64,000 nt of DNA, from positions 150,192-214,191 of the forward strand of contig CANRFZ010000001.1 in assembly GCA_947630025.1 (NCBI GenBank). The letters run 5' to 3'. Position numbers and translations under genes: made by a program. This DNA is from an uncultured Lachnospiraceae bacterium. GTDB taxonomy: Bacteria; Bacillota; Clostridia; Lachnospirales; Lachnospiraceae. Below, one piece after another: positions 17,028-23,720 of this stretch. Numbering within the stretch: position 1 is the first letter of the stretch; every line of letters begins with the position of its first letter. The notes under the pieces are model-generated. The model was given only the letters and a program-made list of their open reading frames with translations, ran no database searches and had not been told where the DNA came from.

Positions 17028-17402
17028 TGCCGCTTGGCGGCTGCTGCCCGGCCTGCTACTTGTAACAAACTTCCCGGTTCTTTTTTGTCATAACCATTAT
17101 CGCAGCGCCCTCTCATAGGCGCCTGCACAACCAATCCCGCGGGTATTGATTCCTCCCGCAGTTCCGGCTCTGCTTCGCTCCGTGTAAGGCCACGGTCCTG
17201 GCATACGCGAAAGTGGTTTCCCACCCAGTTAATGCCGACTCTTTGCCCGCGCAGCAGATCGCTCCCGCCGCGCGTTTTCTATCAACACACCCTTCCGGCG
17301 ATCCTTTCGAATGCCCAAGAGACGACGTTTCCGTCGCGCCTCCTCCGGCAGTCGTACCACGGTAAAGCGGGCTTGTCCCCGCTTATTCCCCGGTCCGGTG
17401 AA
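17028..17402 (-). ncRNA. Candidate structured RNA downstream of the dead TnpB gene
   Basis: This 375-nt stretch has no convincing gene. Read on the minus strand, immediately 3' of the TnpB-like stop, it contains a series of perfect short hairpins: AAGCGGG/CCCGCTT (17365-17384), CGACG-GAAA-CGTCG (17323-17336), CCGTG/CACGG (17180-17195), GTGG-GAAA-CCAC (17213-17224), GCGCC/GGCGC (17105-17122) and GCCGC-CAA-GCGGC (17029-17041). Two have GAAA (GNRA) loops. TnpB guide RNAs (omega/reRNA) derive from exactly this position, the 3' end of tnpB and beyond. A long operon leader is the alternative. Ends are approximate. Confidence 0.5.
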
Positions 17403-18803
17403 TCAATCTGCTGTCAAAAAGGATTCAAATGTTTGTATCGCTTCCCCATCCTGATACTTTTTCTCTATATTCTTCGCGGTATTTAAGGCAATCGTGGTGT
17501 GATTCCCGCAGCGCTCACAGACAAAATCATCCTTCCACATCTTCCCCTCCGCTCCGCAGGCCGCGCAGAGGCGTCCCGTCCCTTTGGAGTTGACTTCCCA
17601 TAGCTCCACACAGTGAATCCGGCACTTGAAAGCGAGCCTCTCCCGCACATAGCCCCGAAAGCTCCGCGTCAGCTTCAGATTCACGGTACGGGAATAATGC
17701 TTCGTGCGCCCTTTCAAAACCCTGCTGGGAATGACGATGCGGGCAGGCTTCTTTTCGCGGAGCATCCTGTTGATTTCCGTATTGATATAACGGATCGTAT
17801 CGGCCCGCTCCCTTGCCTTCCTGCTGTCATACTTCTTCCGGCCGAGGTTGTTGTCCTCTATGGATGCCGCCTTGTCAGGCCGTCCGTCTGCCCGGTACGC
17901 TTCCGCCTCCCGCATCAGTCTGCCCCGCTCCCGGTTCTTCCGGTCGAGACGCAGCGTTTCCGGAAACACCATCCGGCCCAGCGCTTCTCCGTAGACGGAA
18001 CCGTCCGAGAGCGTAAACATCACTTGATCGCCGATGTGCATGAATACGGTATCCGTATAGTCCTCATGCTTCCTGATCCTTGTCTCCACCGGTATATGCA
18101 GCGCAGCGCCGGTTTCCTCCAGAACGAACAAAATCTGGCGGTCGTACTGCTCGCCGCTTCTCAACGGGACGAATACGCGGCGCCGCGGCGTCCTGCTCAC
18201 AAGATAAATCCCGCCGTCTCCGTAGCGGCAGCCGTTGGGCGATACCTTAAAGACCCGCGCGGATTCTGTCTTTGGCTTTGTGAGGTGTTTCCGCACCATC
18301 CGCCGCAGCCTGTTATCCAGCCTGTCCGTGTCAAGCGGGATGCCCTTCGCCCGATCCGGCAGCTCGTGCGGCTCTCCGTTCAGAACCGCCGCAAAGATAC
18401 TGTTGACTTTCAGCACGGTACGGAGGTACATCTTCTCGTCGTCGCCCAGACTCTCATCCGCCGTCACTAGCCCATTGATCTTTTTCTTCAGAAACGCCCA
18501 GTTGGTCTTGATATTCGCCACCGCATCCGCCACCGCCAGCTCGTAATAGACTACCGGCAGGTTTAACTGCTCCCTGAGGCCGCAGGCGCGCATCTCATTT
18601 AAGATGCCGTACACGGGCGTGAGACTGTTTACATGGCGGATGCCGGAGTACCTTTCATACACGGCGTTTTTGACCTTCGCATAATCTTCCGCGATACCGC
18701 GCAGAAAAGAGAGCGTCTCCTCATCCAGCGCCTTGGTGTGCTGCGTGATCGTCTTTGTGAGCGTTTTCCCCGGAGAAGTCTGCGTAGTCTGTACCGTCTG
18801 CAT
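17403..18803 (-). CDS. Nuclease-dead TnpB homologue (TldR-like candidate)
   Basis: A TnpB/Cas12-type protein of 466 residues. The C-terminal zinc ribbon is intact (C413, C416, C429, C432). The RuvC core can be aligned block by block, but each catalytic acid is replaced: the RuvC-I GIDLG block reads FMHIG (D to H256), IVVED reads IVIPS (E to P359), and RDxNAAKNI reads IALNTAKNI (D to A439). Asp259 is nearby but out of register. The frame is undamaged, so this is a maintained inactive form, not decay. Nuclease-dead TnpBs (TldRs) are known RNA-guided repressors; a similar role is inferred. The ATG is preceded by AGGGG. The gene lies between an integrase and the glycan operon; no TnpA is present. 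Confidence 0.8.
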   Translation of the reverse strand: MQTVQTTQTSPGKTLTKTITQHTKALDEETLSFLRGIAEDYAKVKNAVYERYSGIRHVNSLTPVYGILNEMRACGLREQLNLPVVYYELAVADAVANIKTNWAFLKKKINGLVTADESLGDDEKMYLRTVLKVNSIFAAVLNGEPHELPDRAKGIPLDTDRLDNRLRRMVRKHLTKPKTESARVFKVSPNGCRYGDGGIYLVSRTPRRRVFVPLRSGEQYDRQILFVLEETGAALHIPVETRIRKHEDYTDTVFMHIGDQVMFTLSDGSVYGEALGRMVFPETLRLDRKNRERGRLMREAEAYRADGRPDKAASIEDNNLGRKKYDSRKARERADTIRYINTEINRMLREKKPARIVIPSRVLKGRTKHYSRTVNLKLTRSFRGYVRERLAFKCRIHCVELWEVNSKGTGRLCAACGAEGKMWKDDFVCERCGNHTTIALNTAKNIEKKYQDGEAIQTFESFLTAD

Positions 18804-18832
18804 TACCCGACCCCTGAAAAAATCTTTTCTAA

Positions 18833-18857
18833 GATTAAGCCCATCTGCGAAAAAATC
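18833..18857. repeat. Left 25-bp inverted repeat flanking the integrase
   Basis: Begins GATTAAGCCCATCTGCG and ends AAAATC. It is the exact reverse complement of 20257-20281, 1.4 kb away, with the integrase between. It lies 29 nt before the dead TnpB start codon, so it is probably in that gene's promoter or leader. Confidence 0.85.
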
Positions 18858-18895
18858 CCCAGAGCCGTTGAAAATAGCGGCTTCTCCGCGCCGCC

Positions 18896-18920
18896 GACCA
18901 TTTTTTTGACCACTATAAAA
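18896..18920. repeat. Direct repeat next to the integrase 3' end
   Basis: Contains TTTTGACCACTATAAAA (18904-18920), identical to 20066-20082, with GACCAT just before it in both copies. The two copies lie 9 and 19 nt outside the ends of the integrase gene. Possible recombinase-binding or core sites. Confidence 0.75.
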
Positions 18921-18929
18921 AGTTCTTTT

Positions 18930-20039
18930 TCACTTCATGATGTCGCCGTAATAGCCGTCCATTTTTCCCATCTGGTTCTGCTTGCTTTCCATGGTGGGAT
19001 GCACATATCGGTTCAATGTGATCTGCACATTGGAATGTCCGAGAATGTCGCTCAACGTCTTTGCGTCCATGCCGTTCTCGATACAGTTGGTGGCGAAAGT
19101 ATGGCGCAGCGAATGGAAGCTATATGCGCCAATCCCCGCCTTTTTCGCATACTGCCGGAAACGGTTCTCATAGGTGCGGGGTTCTACGGGCTTCCTGCCG
19201 CCCACCACATACTCCCCTGTCCGCTCCATCCCGCCGAGGATCTGCATGATATAGCCGGAGGCCGGTATCTCCCGCAGGGAGGAGGCGCTTTTGGGCGTGG
19301 ATTCCAGAAGCGCCGTCTTTGCATCTCCTTCTGCGGCGGCGATCCGCTGGATCGTCCGATTGATATGTATGATCCGCCGGTCAAAATCGATGTCCTCCCA
19401 TTTCAGCGAGCAGACTTCTCCCAGACGCATTCCTGTCGCATGGCAGAGCAGGACGCCCGCCTTGGAACTGTCCGTGCCATCGGACAGGAAACGGAGCAGC
19501 GCTTTCTGGTCTGCCCGGCTGATGGTCTTGATCTTCCTCTCCTTTTCCCGGCTTCCGTGGTTGGCAAGCACGGGAACGTGGTAGCCGTGCGCTTCGTTGC
19601 CGAATCTTATGACATGGTTGGCAACCTGCGTGACCGTATGCCGCAGGTTCTGCGTATACTGGCCGCCCTGAAAAATCTTTTCTGCCAGCGCCGCGTTGGA
19701 AATCTCATTCAATTTGATCCTTTCCAGCGCTTTCAGGTGTTTCCGATAGATTCCGCGGTATTTTACACAGGTGGAATATTTCCTCGTCTTTTCCACGGCG
19801 GCCAGCCATTCCCCGGCCACTTCCCCAAAGGTCGGAATGCTGCCTGCGCGTTTCTCATCCGCTTTCTGCATCGCTTTGTTCTGCTCGATGACGAGCCGTT
19901 CCATTTTCTCTTTCACTTCCCCGCAGGTCTTTCCGTAGACCGACCGCATTTTAAAGACTTTTTCAGGGGTCAGATACTTATAACGCCCCTCCCAGCGTCC
20001 GTCGGCGCGCTTTCGTATGTTGCTTCCTGTTTTCGGCAT
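18930..20039 (-). CDS. Tyrosine site-specific integrase (Tn916 Int-like architecture)
   Basis: A 369-residue phage/ICE-type integrase. The N-terminus (SNIRKRADGRWEGRYKY) is an arm-type DNA-binding domain, residues 85-170 a SAM-like core-binding domain, and the catalytic set is visible: Arg in ATGMRLGEVCSLKW, HSLRHTFAT (HxxR), LGHSNVQITLNRY (His and Tyr nucleophile). I trimmed a 68-residue AT-rich extension: the ATG at 20037-20039 has GGAGG 9 nt before it. The gene is bracketed by direct repeats and then by perfect 25-bp inverted repeats. No excisionase or relaxase is near, so it may act on a small local element. Confidence 0.9.
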   Translation of the reverse strand: MPKTGSNIRKRADGRWEGRYKYLTPEKVFKMRSVYGKTCGEVKEKMERLVIEQNKAMQKADEKRAGSIPTFGEVAGEWLAAVEKTRKYSTCVKYRGIYRKHLKALERIKLNEISNAALAEKIFQGGQYTQNLRHTVTQVANHVIRFGNEAHGYHVPVLANHGSREKERKIKTISRADQKALLRFLSDGTDSSKAGVLLCHATGMRLGEVCSLKWEDIDFDRRIIHINRTIQRIAAAEGDAKTALLESTPKSASSLREIPASGYIMQILGGMERTGEYVVGGRKPVEPRTYENRFRQYAKKAGIGAYSFHSLRHTFATNCIENGMDAKTLSDILGHSNVQITLNRYVHPTMESKQNQMGKMDGYYGDIMK

Positions 20040-20058
20040 ATCTCGTTCCCTCCATGCT

Positions 20059-20082
20059 GACCATATTTTGACCACTATAAAA
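20059..20082. repeat. Direct repeat next to the integrase 5' end
   Basis: Second copy of the GACCAT plus TTTTGACCACTATAAAA repeat (first at 18896-18920), 19 nt upstream of the integrase start, same orientation. Confidence 0.75.
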
Positions 20083-20256
20083 TTCCTAAAAACTTTTCCG
20101 TGCAAAATTGTACAAAAAATCAGACAAAAATCCCGGGGAATTTTGATATTTTTACTGTCATGGATTGACAAGCGGTATAAAGTTTTATATAATTTTTGTC
20201 GATAGAAGATATCGGAGACACAAGATATAGGCTGCAAGCCCAATATTTTGTGTTTA

Positions 20257-20281
20257 GATTTTTTCGCAGATGGGCTTAATC
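20257..20281. repeat. Right 25-bp inverted repeat with palindromic extension
   Basis: Exact reverse complement of 18833-18857. Unlike the left copy it continues into ATCTGCGA plus seven T, so TCGCAGAT (20264-20271) and ATCTGCGA (20279-20286) form an 8-bp hairpin followed by a T run. On the plus strand this looks like an intrinsic terminator facing the element's right side. Confidence 0.85.
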
Positions 20282-20408
20282 TGCGATTTTTTTGTGAAAA
20301 GAAAAAGCAGGAAGCGTCTGGGTTCCTGCTTTCCTGCTTTGGGACTGTTATGTTGTTTTTAAAAATTGGATGGACTGCTCCGCATCAGACTTCTTGCGGA
20401 GGATATAG

Positions 20409-20591
20409 CTACTTTATCCTAAATTTCTCCGCTTCCTCATCCGTGAGAGGTCTGCCGAGCTGCCTGAACATTTCGATCATCTCTTTCCATTTATAGTGTT
20501 TACCGTCCGGCTCTCCAGTCAGCCTGCTGTCTTTTGCATAATAAGAAATATCATGTGAAAAATCTGACTGTTTTCTTTCCATTGTCAACAT
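20409..20591 (-). CDS. Small acidic-basic protein of unknown function
   Basis: Sixty residues, beginning MLTMERKQSDFSH and ending LTDEEAEKFRIK, with a weak AGGTG ribosome site 6 nt before the ATG at 20591. There is no signal peptide or membrane segment. I do not recognise the family. It is in the same direction as YitT, 44 nt after that gene's stop, and may be its co-transcribed neighbour. The balanced, codon-like composition makes it more likely real than chance. Confidence 0.5.
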   Translation of the reverse strand: MLTMERKQSDFSHDISYYAKDSRLTGEPDGKHYKWKEMIEMFRQLGRPLTDEEAEKFRIK

Positions 20592-20635
20592 AGACACACC
20601 TACTTTCCGCAGATTACAACACCGCCACCAAATCC

Positions 20636-21577
20636 TCAACCTTCTCCGCCTTTCTTCTTGATGTGGTTGCCGATGATCTCCGAGATTTCGTTGATGGCAA
20701 TAAAGGCGCCGGTATCCGCTTCTCCGATCAGTTTCTTCAGCTCATATACTTCCAGACGGTTCAGCACACAGTAAACGACGTCCTTCTTGCCGCTGATCAG
20801 GCCCTCTCCTTCCATCAGCGTCACCGTCCGTCCCATCTTCCTGTAGATCATATCCGCAATCTTCCTGCCGTCGTTGGTGATAATGGTGGCGGCCTTGGCC
20901 TGATTCATGCCGTTGTCTATGAAGTCCAGCACCTTGGAAGTAATGTAATAGGTGAGCAGACTATACATCGCCGGATCGAATCCGAACTGCGTACCCGCCA
21001 CGGTATAGATCACGATATTGAGAAAAAGCACCGTCCGTCCCACCGGGAAATCGGTCTTGCGGTTAATCAGGATCGCTACCGTTTCCGTTCCATCGAGGCA
21101 GCCGCCGAAAGAAATCACGATCCCCACGCCGATTCCCAGAAAGATGCCGCCGAAGCAGACGGCCAGAAGCGGCTCCCGCGTCATATTCCTAAGCGGCGCA
21201 AACACTTCCAGAAATAAGGAAAAAACTGCCATGGCATAGCCGGCCTTGACAAAAAACTCCTTTCCCAGCACCTTGTAGCCGACCAGCAGAAACGGAATAT
21301 TGATGCCCAGAGTCAGCAGGCTCAGCCTGATATGCGTCAGATGGTTGACGATGATGCTGACACCTACCACGCCGCCGTCCAGAATATCGCAGGGCACCAG
21401 AAACTCCTCGATGGCAAAGGCCGCCACCGCCGCACCAAACGCCAGCATCAGATACTCCCACACGGTTTTGCACACCGCCGCGAGTCTCCGCCCGGAGAGC
21501 GGCGTCTCCTGTAAGGTCTGTACGTTCTGCATCTCCTGTACGTTCTGCATCTTATGTACGCCTTGTTTGTTTTTCAT
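20636..21577 (-). CDS. YitT-family membrane protein
   Basis: Five to six hydrophobic segments between residues 38 and 220 (for example LMLAFGAAVAAFAIEEFLV and LLAVCFGGIFLGIGVGIVI), then a soluble C-terminal DUF2179 domain (AATIITNDGRKIADMIYRKM, GAFIAINEISEIIG). This is the standard YitT/DUF161 layout; function in the family is poorly known. The first 25 residues hold a short repeat (QNVQ-type) not typical of the family, encoded by an 18-bp near-repeat. Confidence 0.85.
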   Translation of the reverse strand: MKNKQGVHKMQNVQEMQNVQTLQETPLSGRRLAAVCKTVWEYLMLAFGAAVAAFAIEEFLVPCDILDGGVVGVSIIVNHLTHIRLSLLTLGINIPFLLVGYKVLGKEFFVKAGYAMAVFSLFLEVFAPLRNMTREPLLAVCFGGIFLGIGVGIVISFGGCLDGTETVAILINRKTDFPVGRTVLFLNIVIYTVAGTQFGFDPAMYSLLTYYITSKVLDFIDNGMNQAKAATIITNDGRKIADMIYRKMGRTVTLMEGEGLISGKKDVVYCVLNRLEVYELKKLIGEADTGAFIAINEISEIIGNHIKKKGGEG

Positions 21578-21742
21578 AGCTGCTGTTTCCTTTTCTCCTA
21601 TCCTGCTATTTCTTTTGATAATACCCGGAAACGCCCGGTGTTCCTAGCCCGGCATCATTCCGCTTGTAAGTATACCATATTCATCCAAACAAAAATGATT
21701 CGGACAGAGGTAAGTGAGACAGGCTATTCTCTGTAACATCAA

Positions 21743-22384
21743 TTACAACACCGCCAGCAGATCCTCCACCCTCTCCGCCAGATACGTGGCTCCGGCGTCC
21801 TCCAGCTCCTGCCTGCTTCCGTAGCCGTACAGAACGCCGACGGAGTCAAGCCCCAGCTTCCTCGCGCCCAGAATATCATACTCCCGATCTCCGACCATCA
21901 CGGCCTGCGCCGGGTTCGTGATGCGGCAGGCGCCGAGCGCATAGGTCATGACTTCCAGCTTCTCCGTCCTCGTCTCGTCCATGGCGGCTCCCGCCACGAA
22001 ATCAAAATACGCCGCGATACGGAAGTGCTCCAGAATCCTGACGGCGAAAGGCTCCGGCTTGGAAGTGGCCAGCATCACCTTTCTGCCCGCCTGATGCAGC
22101 TTCGCCAGCAGTTCCCCGATACCGTCGTACAGAACGTTCTCAAAGATTCCGCGGTCGCTATAATACTCCCGGTAGTACCGGATTCCCAGCCGCGCCTGCT
22201 CCTCCGTAAAATGATAAAATCTCTGGAAGGAATCTTTTAACGGCGGCCCGATAAACGGGTACAGTTCCTCTCTGTTCTCCACCTCTATGCCGAACCTGCG
22301 CAGCGCGTACATCACGGAATTGGTGATGCCGACGCCGGGATCGGTGAGCGTGCCGTCTAAGTCAAATAATACTGTCTGATACAT
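21743..22384 (-). CDS. HAD-superfamily hydrolase, phosphoglycolate-phosphatase type
   Basis: HAD motif I is LFDLDGTLTDPG at the N-terminus, motif II is the VMLATSK segment, motif III is KLEVMTYAL and motif IV is VMVGDREYDILGA. The cap is small and alpha-helical, as in Gph/PpaX-type enzymes. The substrate is probably a small phosphorylated metabolite. The ATG at 22384 has GAGG 6 nt ahead (a GTG four codons earlier is less likely). Its leader contains a 65-bp element nearly identical to one before pdxS. Confidence 0.85.
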   Translation of the reverse strand: MYQTVLFDLDGTLTDPGVGITNSVMYALRRFGIEVENREELYPFIGPPLKDSFQRFYHFTEEQARLGIRYYREYYSDRGIFENVLYDGIGELLAKLHQAGRKVMLATSKPEPFAVRILEHFRIAAYFDFVAGAAMDETRTEKLEVMTYALGACRITNPAQAVMVGDREYDILGARKLGLDSVGVLYGYGSRQELEDAGATYLAERVEDLLAVL

Positions 22385-22400
22385 AATATTCCTCACTTCA

Positions 22401-22465
22401 GAGCGTTTATGCGACGAGGCAAAAAGTAAATTCCTTCGGAATTAACTTTGCCATCAGGGGAATTT
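22401..22465 (-). promoter_or_regulatory. 65-bp conserved leader element, copy A
   Basis: Read on the minus strand it is 61/65 identical to 39370-39434 and of equal length. It ends 16 nt before the HAD gene ATG. Its core folds into a long hairpin: GGCAAAGTTAATTCC, loop GAA, then GGAATTTACTTTTTGCC, with one mismatch and a 2-nt bulge, followed by a conserved CGTCGC...AACGCTC tail. Confidence 0.7.
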
Positions 22466-22482
22466 GCAGTGCCCGCGGAAAT

Positions 22483-23529
22483 CTACGCTTTACAATACCG
22501 CGTCGATCTGGACATACCGATCCGCTTGATCTCGCCCCGCTTCACCATGGCTCCCAGAACCGCCTCTACAGTGGTGGGGCTGACATCAGGCAGTATCTTG
22601 CAGATCTCCGCCTTGGAAATCGGCGTCAGACTGTTCAGCACCGTCGCCTCTATCCGGGCTGTTTTTGTGATTTTTGCGCCGTGCACCACCGCAAAGCGTT
22701 TATCCAGCTCCTTATAGCACATATAAAGCATCGACAGAAAATTCTCGACGAACGGGAAATAGCTATTGGCATTGGTTTCCCATCCCGCCGAGGACTGCAG
22801 CAGGGCGTCATAATAGTACGCCTTGTAATGATTGATCTGTTCTTCAAAGGATACGTACCTGCCGACGTCATAGCCGTTTTTGTAGAGAAGCAGCAGCGAT
22901 AAAAGACGCGACATTCTGCCGTTTCCGTCCCGGAAAGGATGAATACACAGAAAATCCAATATCACGCAGGGAATCAAAAGAAGCCGGCTGATATTCGCAT
23001 GATCCCGCGCTTCCAGATAGGCCAGCTCCAACTGCTCCATGCACCCCGGCGTTTCCGCAGCGCTGGCCGGTCGAAAGCGCACCTGCCTGTTTCCCGCGGC
23101 ATCCACTTCCATAATGACATTGTCATCCGTTTTATAGCGCCCGCCGAACTCATGACCGGCAATCGACAACATCACCTCGTGCAGATGCAGAATATCTCTC
23201 TGCCGAAAATCCATGGAAGAATAATTCGTATGGACTTCATTGAGAGCGTCCCTGTATCCGGCAATTTCCGCCTCGCTATGGTTCAACGGCGCACTGTTCT
23301 GATTGACAATCGCCGCGATACGCTCGTCGCTGGTGACAATTCCCTCAATGGCATTAGAGCTCTTGACAGACTGTACTTTTGCGACTGCCTCCAATTCCGT
23401 AAAAATTTTGAGATGTTCCGCTTTCCGCACGCCGGCCATTGTTTTGAGCGATGCGATATTGGCTGTCAGGTTCACCAGATTCGCAGGCAGCAGGCCGTTC
23501 TGTAAAAAAGAATAATCAAATTTTCTCAT
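22483..23529 (-). CDS. Fic-family AMP-transferase-like protein with C-terminal winged helix
   Basis: Canonical Fic motif HPFRDGNGR at residues 197-205 and the inhibitory-helix motif SNAIEG at 58-63 (class II, N-terminal self-inhibition). Residues 295-348 (PISKAEICKILPDVSPTTVEAVLGAM and following) form a winged-helix DNA-binding domain. The ATG at 23529 follows AAAGGG; a longer frame from 23616 would run through the operator region and is unlikely. Fic proteins transfer AMP to target proteins; those with this C-terminal domain can regulate their own promoters. Two palindromes in the upstream DNA fit self-control. Confidence 0.85.
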   Translation of the reverse strand: MRKFDYSFLQNGLLPANLVNLTANIASLKTMAGVRKAEHLKIFTELEAVAKVQSVKSSNAIEGIVTSDERIAAIVNQNSAPLNHSEAEIAGYRDALNEVHTNYSSMDFRQRDILHLHEVMLSIAGHEFGGRYKTDDNVIMEVDAAGNRQVRFRPASAAETPGCMEQLELAYLEARDHANISRLLLIPCVILDFLCIHPFRDGNGRMSRLLSLLLLYKNGYDVGRYVSFEEQINHYKAYYYDALLQSSAGWETNANSYFPFVENFLSMLYMCYKELDKRFAVVHGAKITKTARIEATVLNSLTPISKAEICKILPDVSPTTVEAVLGAMVKRGEIKRIGMSRSTRYCKA

Positions 23530-23539
23530 GTGTCCGCCC

Positions 23540-23630
23540 TTTCTGCATATTACTTTATCATATAATATGCAGAAACGCAACAAAATTGCACCGTTTTCTG
23601 CATATTTTCTTTTCATTTATATGCAGAAAA
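23540..23630 (-). promoter_or_regulatory. Operator region of the fic gene: two palindromes
   Basis: Four copies of the half site TTTCTGCATAT are arranged as two inverted pairs: TTTCTGCATATT (23540-23551) with AATATGCAGAAA (23564-23575), and TTTTCTGCATAT (23594-23605) with ATATGCAGAAAA (23619-23630). They lie 11-100 nt upstream of the Fic start and overlap any plausible promoter (TTGCGT with TAAAGT lies between the arms). The layout suggests cooperative binding of a dimeric repressor, plausibly the Fic winged helix itself. Confidence 0.7.
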
Positions 23631-23653
23631 GCAAGAGGCTGCCTGCAAAACGT

Positions 23654-23662
23654 CCCCCCCCC
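23654..23662. repeat. Nine-base C tract, intergenic
   Basis: Run of nine C on the plus strand between the ABC-operon terminator and the fic operators. One of five G/C homopolymer tracts of 8-9 bases in the window; no effect on a gene is evident here. Confidence 0.8.
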
Positions 23663-23681
23663 ACTCCGTCAACGCGAAAAC

Positions 23682-23702
23682 GGGCCGCATACACTGCGGC
23701 CC
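23682..23702 (-). terminator. Terminator after the ABC permease operon
   Basis: GGGCCGCA/TGCGGCCC hairpin followed on the minus strand by GTTTTCG, 19 nt after the permease stop. Good stem, modest T run. Confidence 0.7.
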
Positions 23703-23720
23703 GCCCTTATATTTTATGTC

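Larger units (their letters stand above)
20040..20408. other. AT-rich region upstream of the integrase, with repeats
   Basis: This 369-bp gap holds the integrase ribosome site, one direct-repeat copy (20059-20082) and the right inverted repeat. The stretch 20083-20256 is much richer in A and T than its surroundings, as expected for promoter or attachment DNA. No gene is supported in it. Confidence 0.6.

Noticed and set aside
17403..18803. Active Cas12 effector or a live IS605-type transposon
   Set aside because: No CRISPR array or adaptation genes, no TnpA, and the catalytic triad is absent.
18833..20281. Insertion sequence with DDE transposase bounded by the 25-bp inverted repeats
   Set aside because: The enclosed gene is a tyrosine integrase with a full catalytic set; no DDE protein and no evident target-site duplication beside the repeats.
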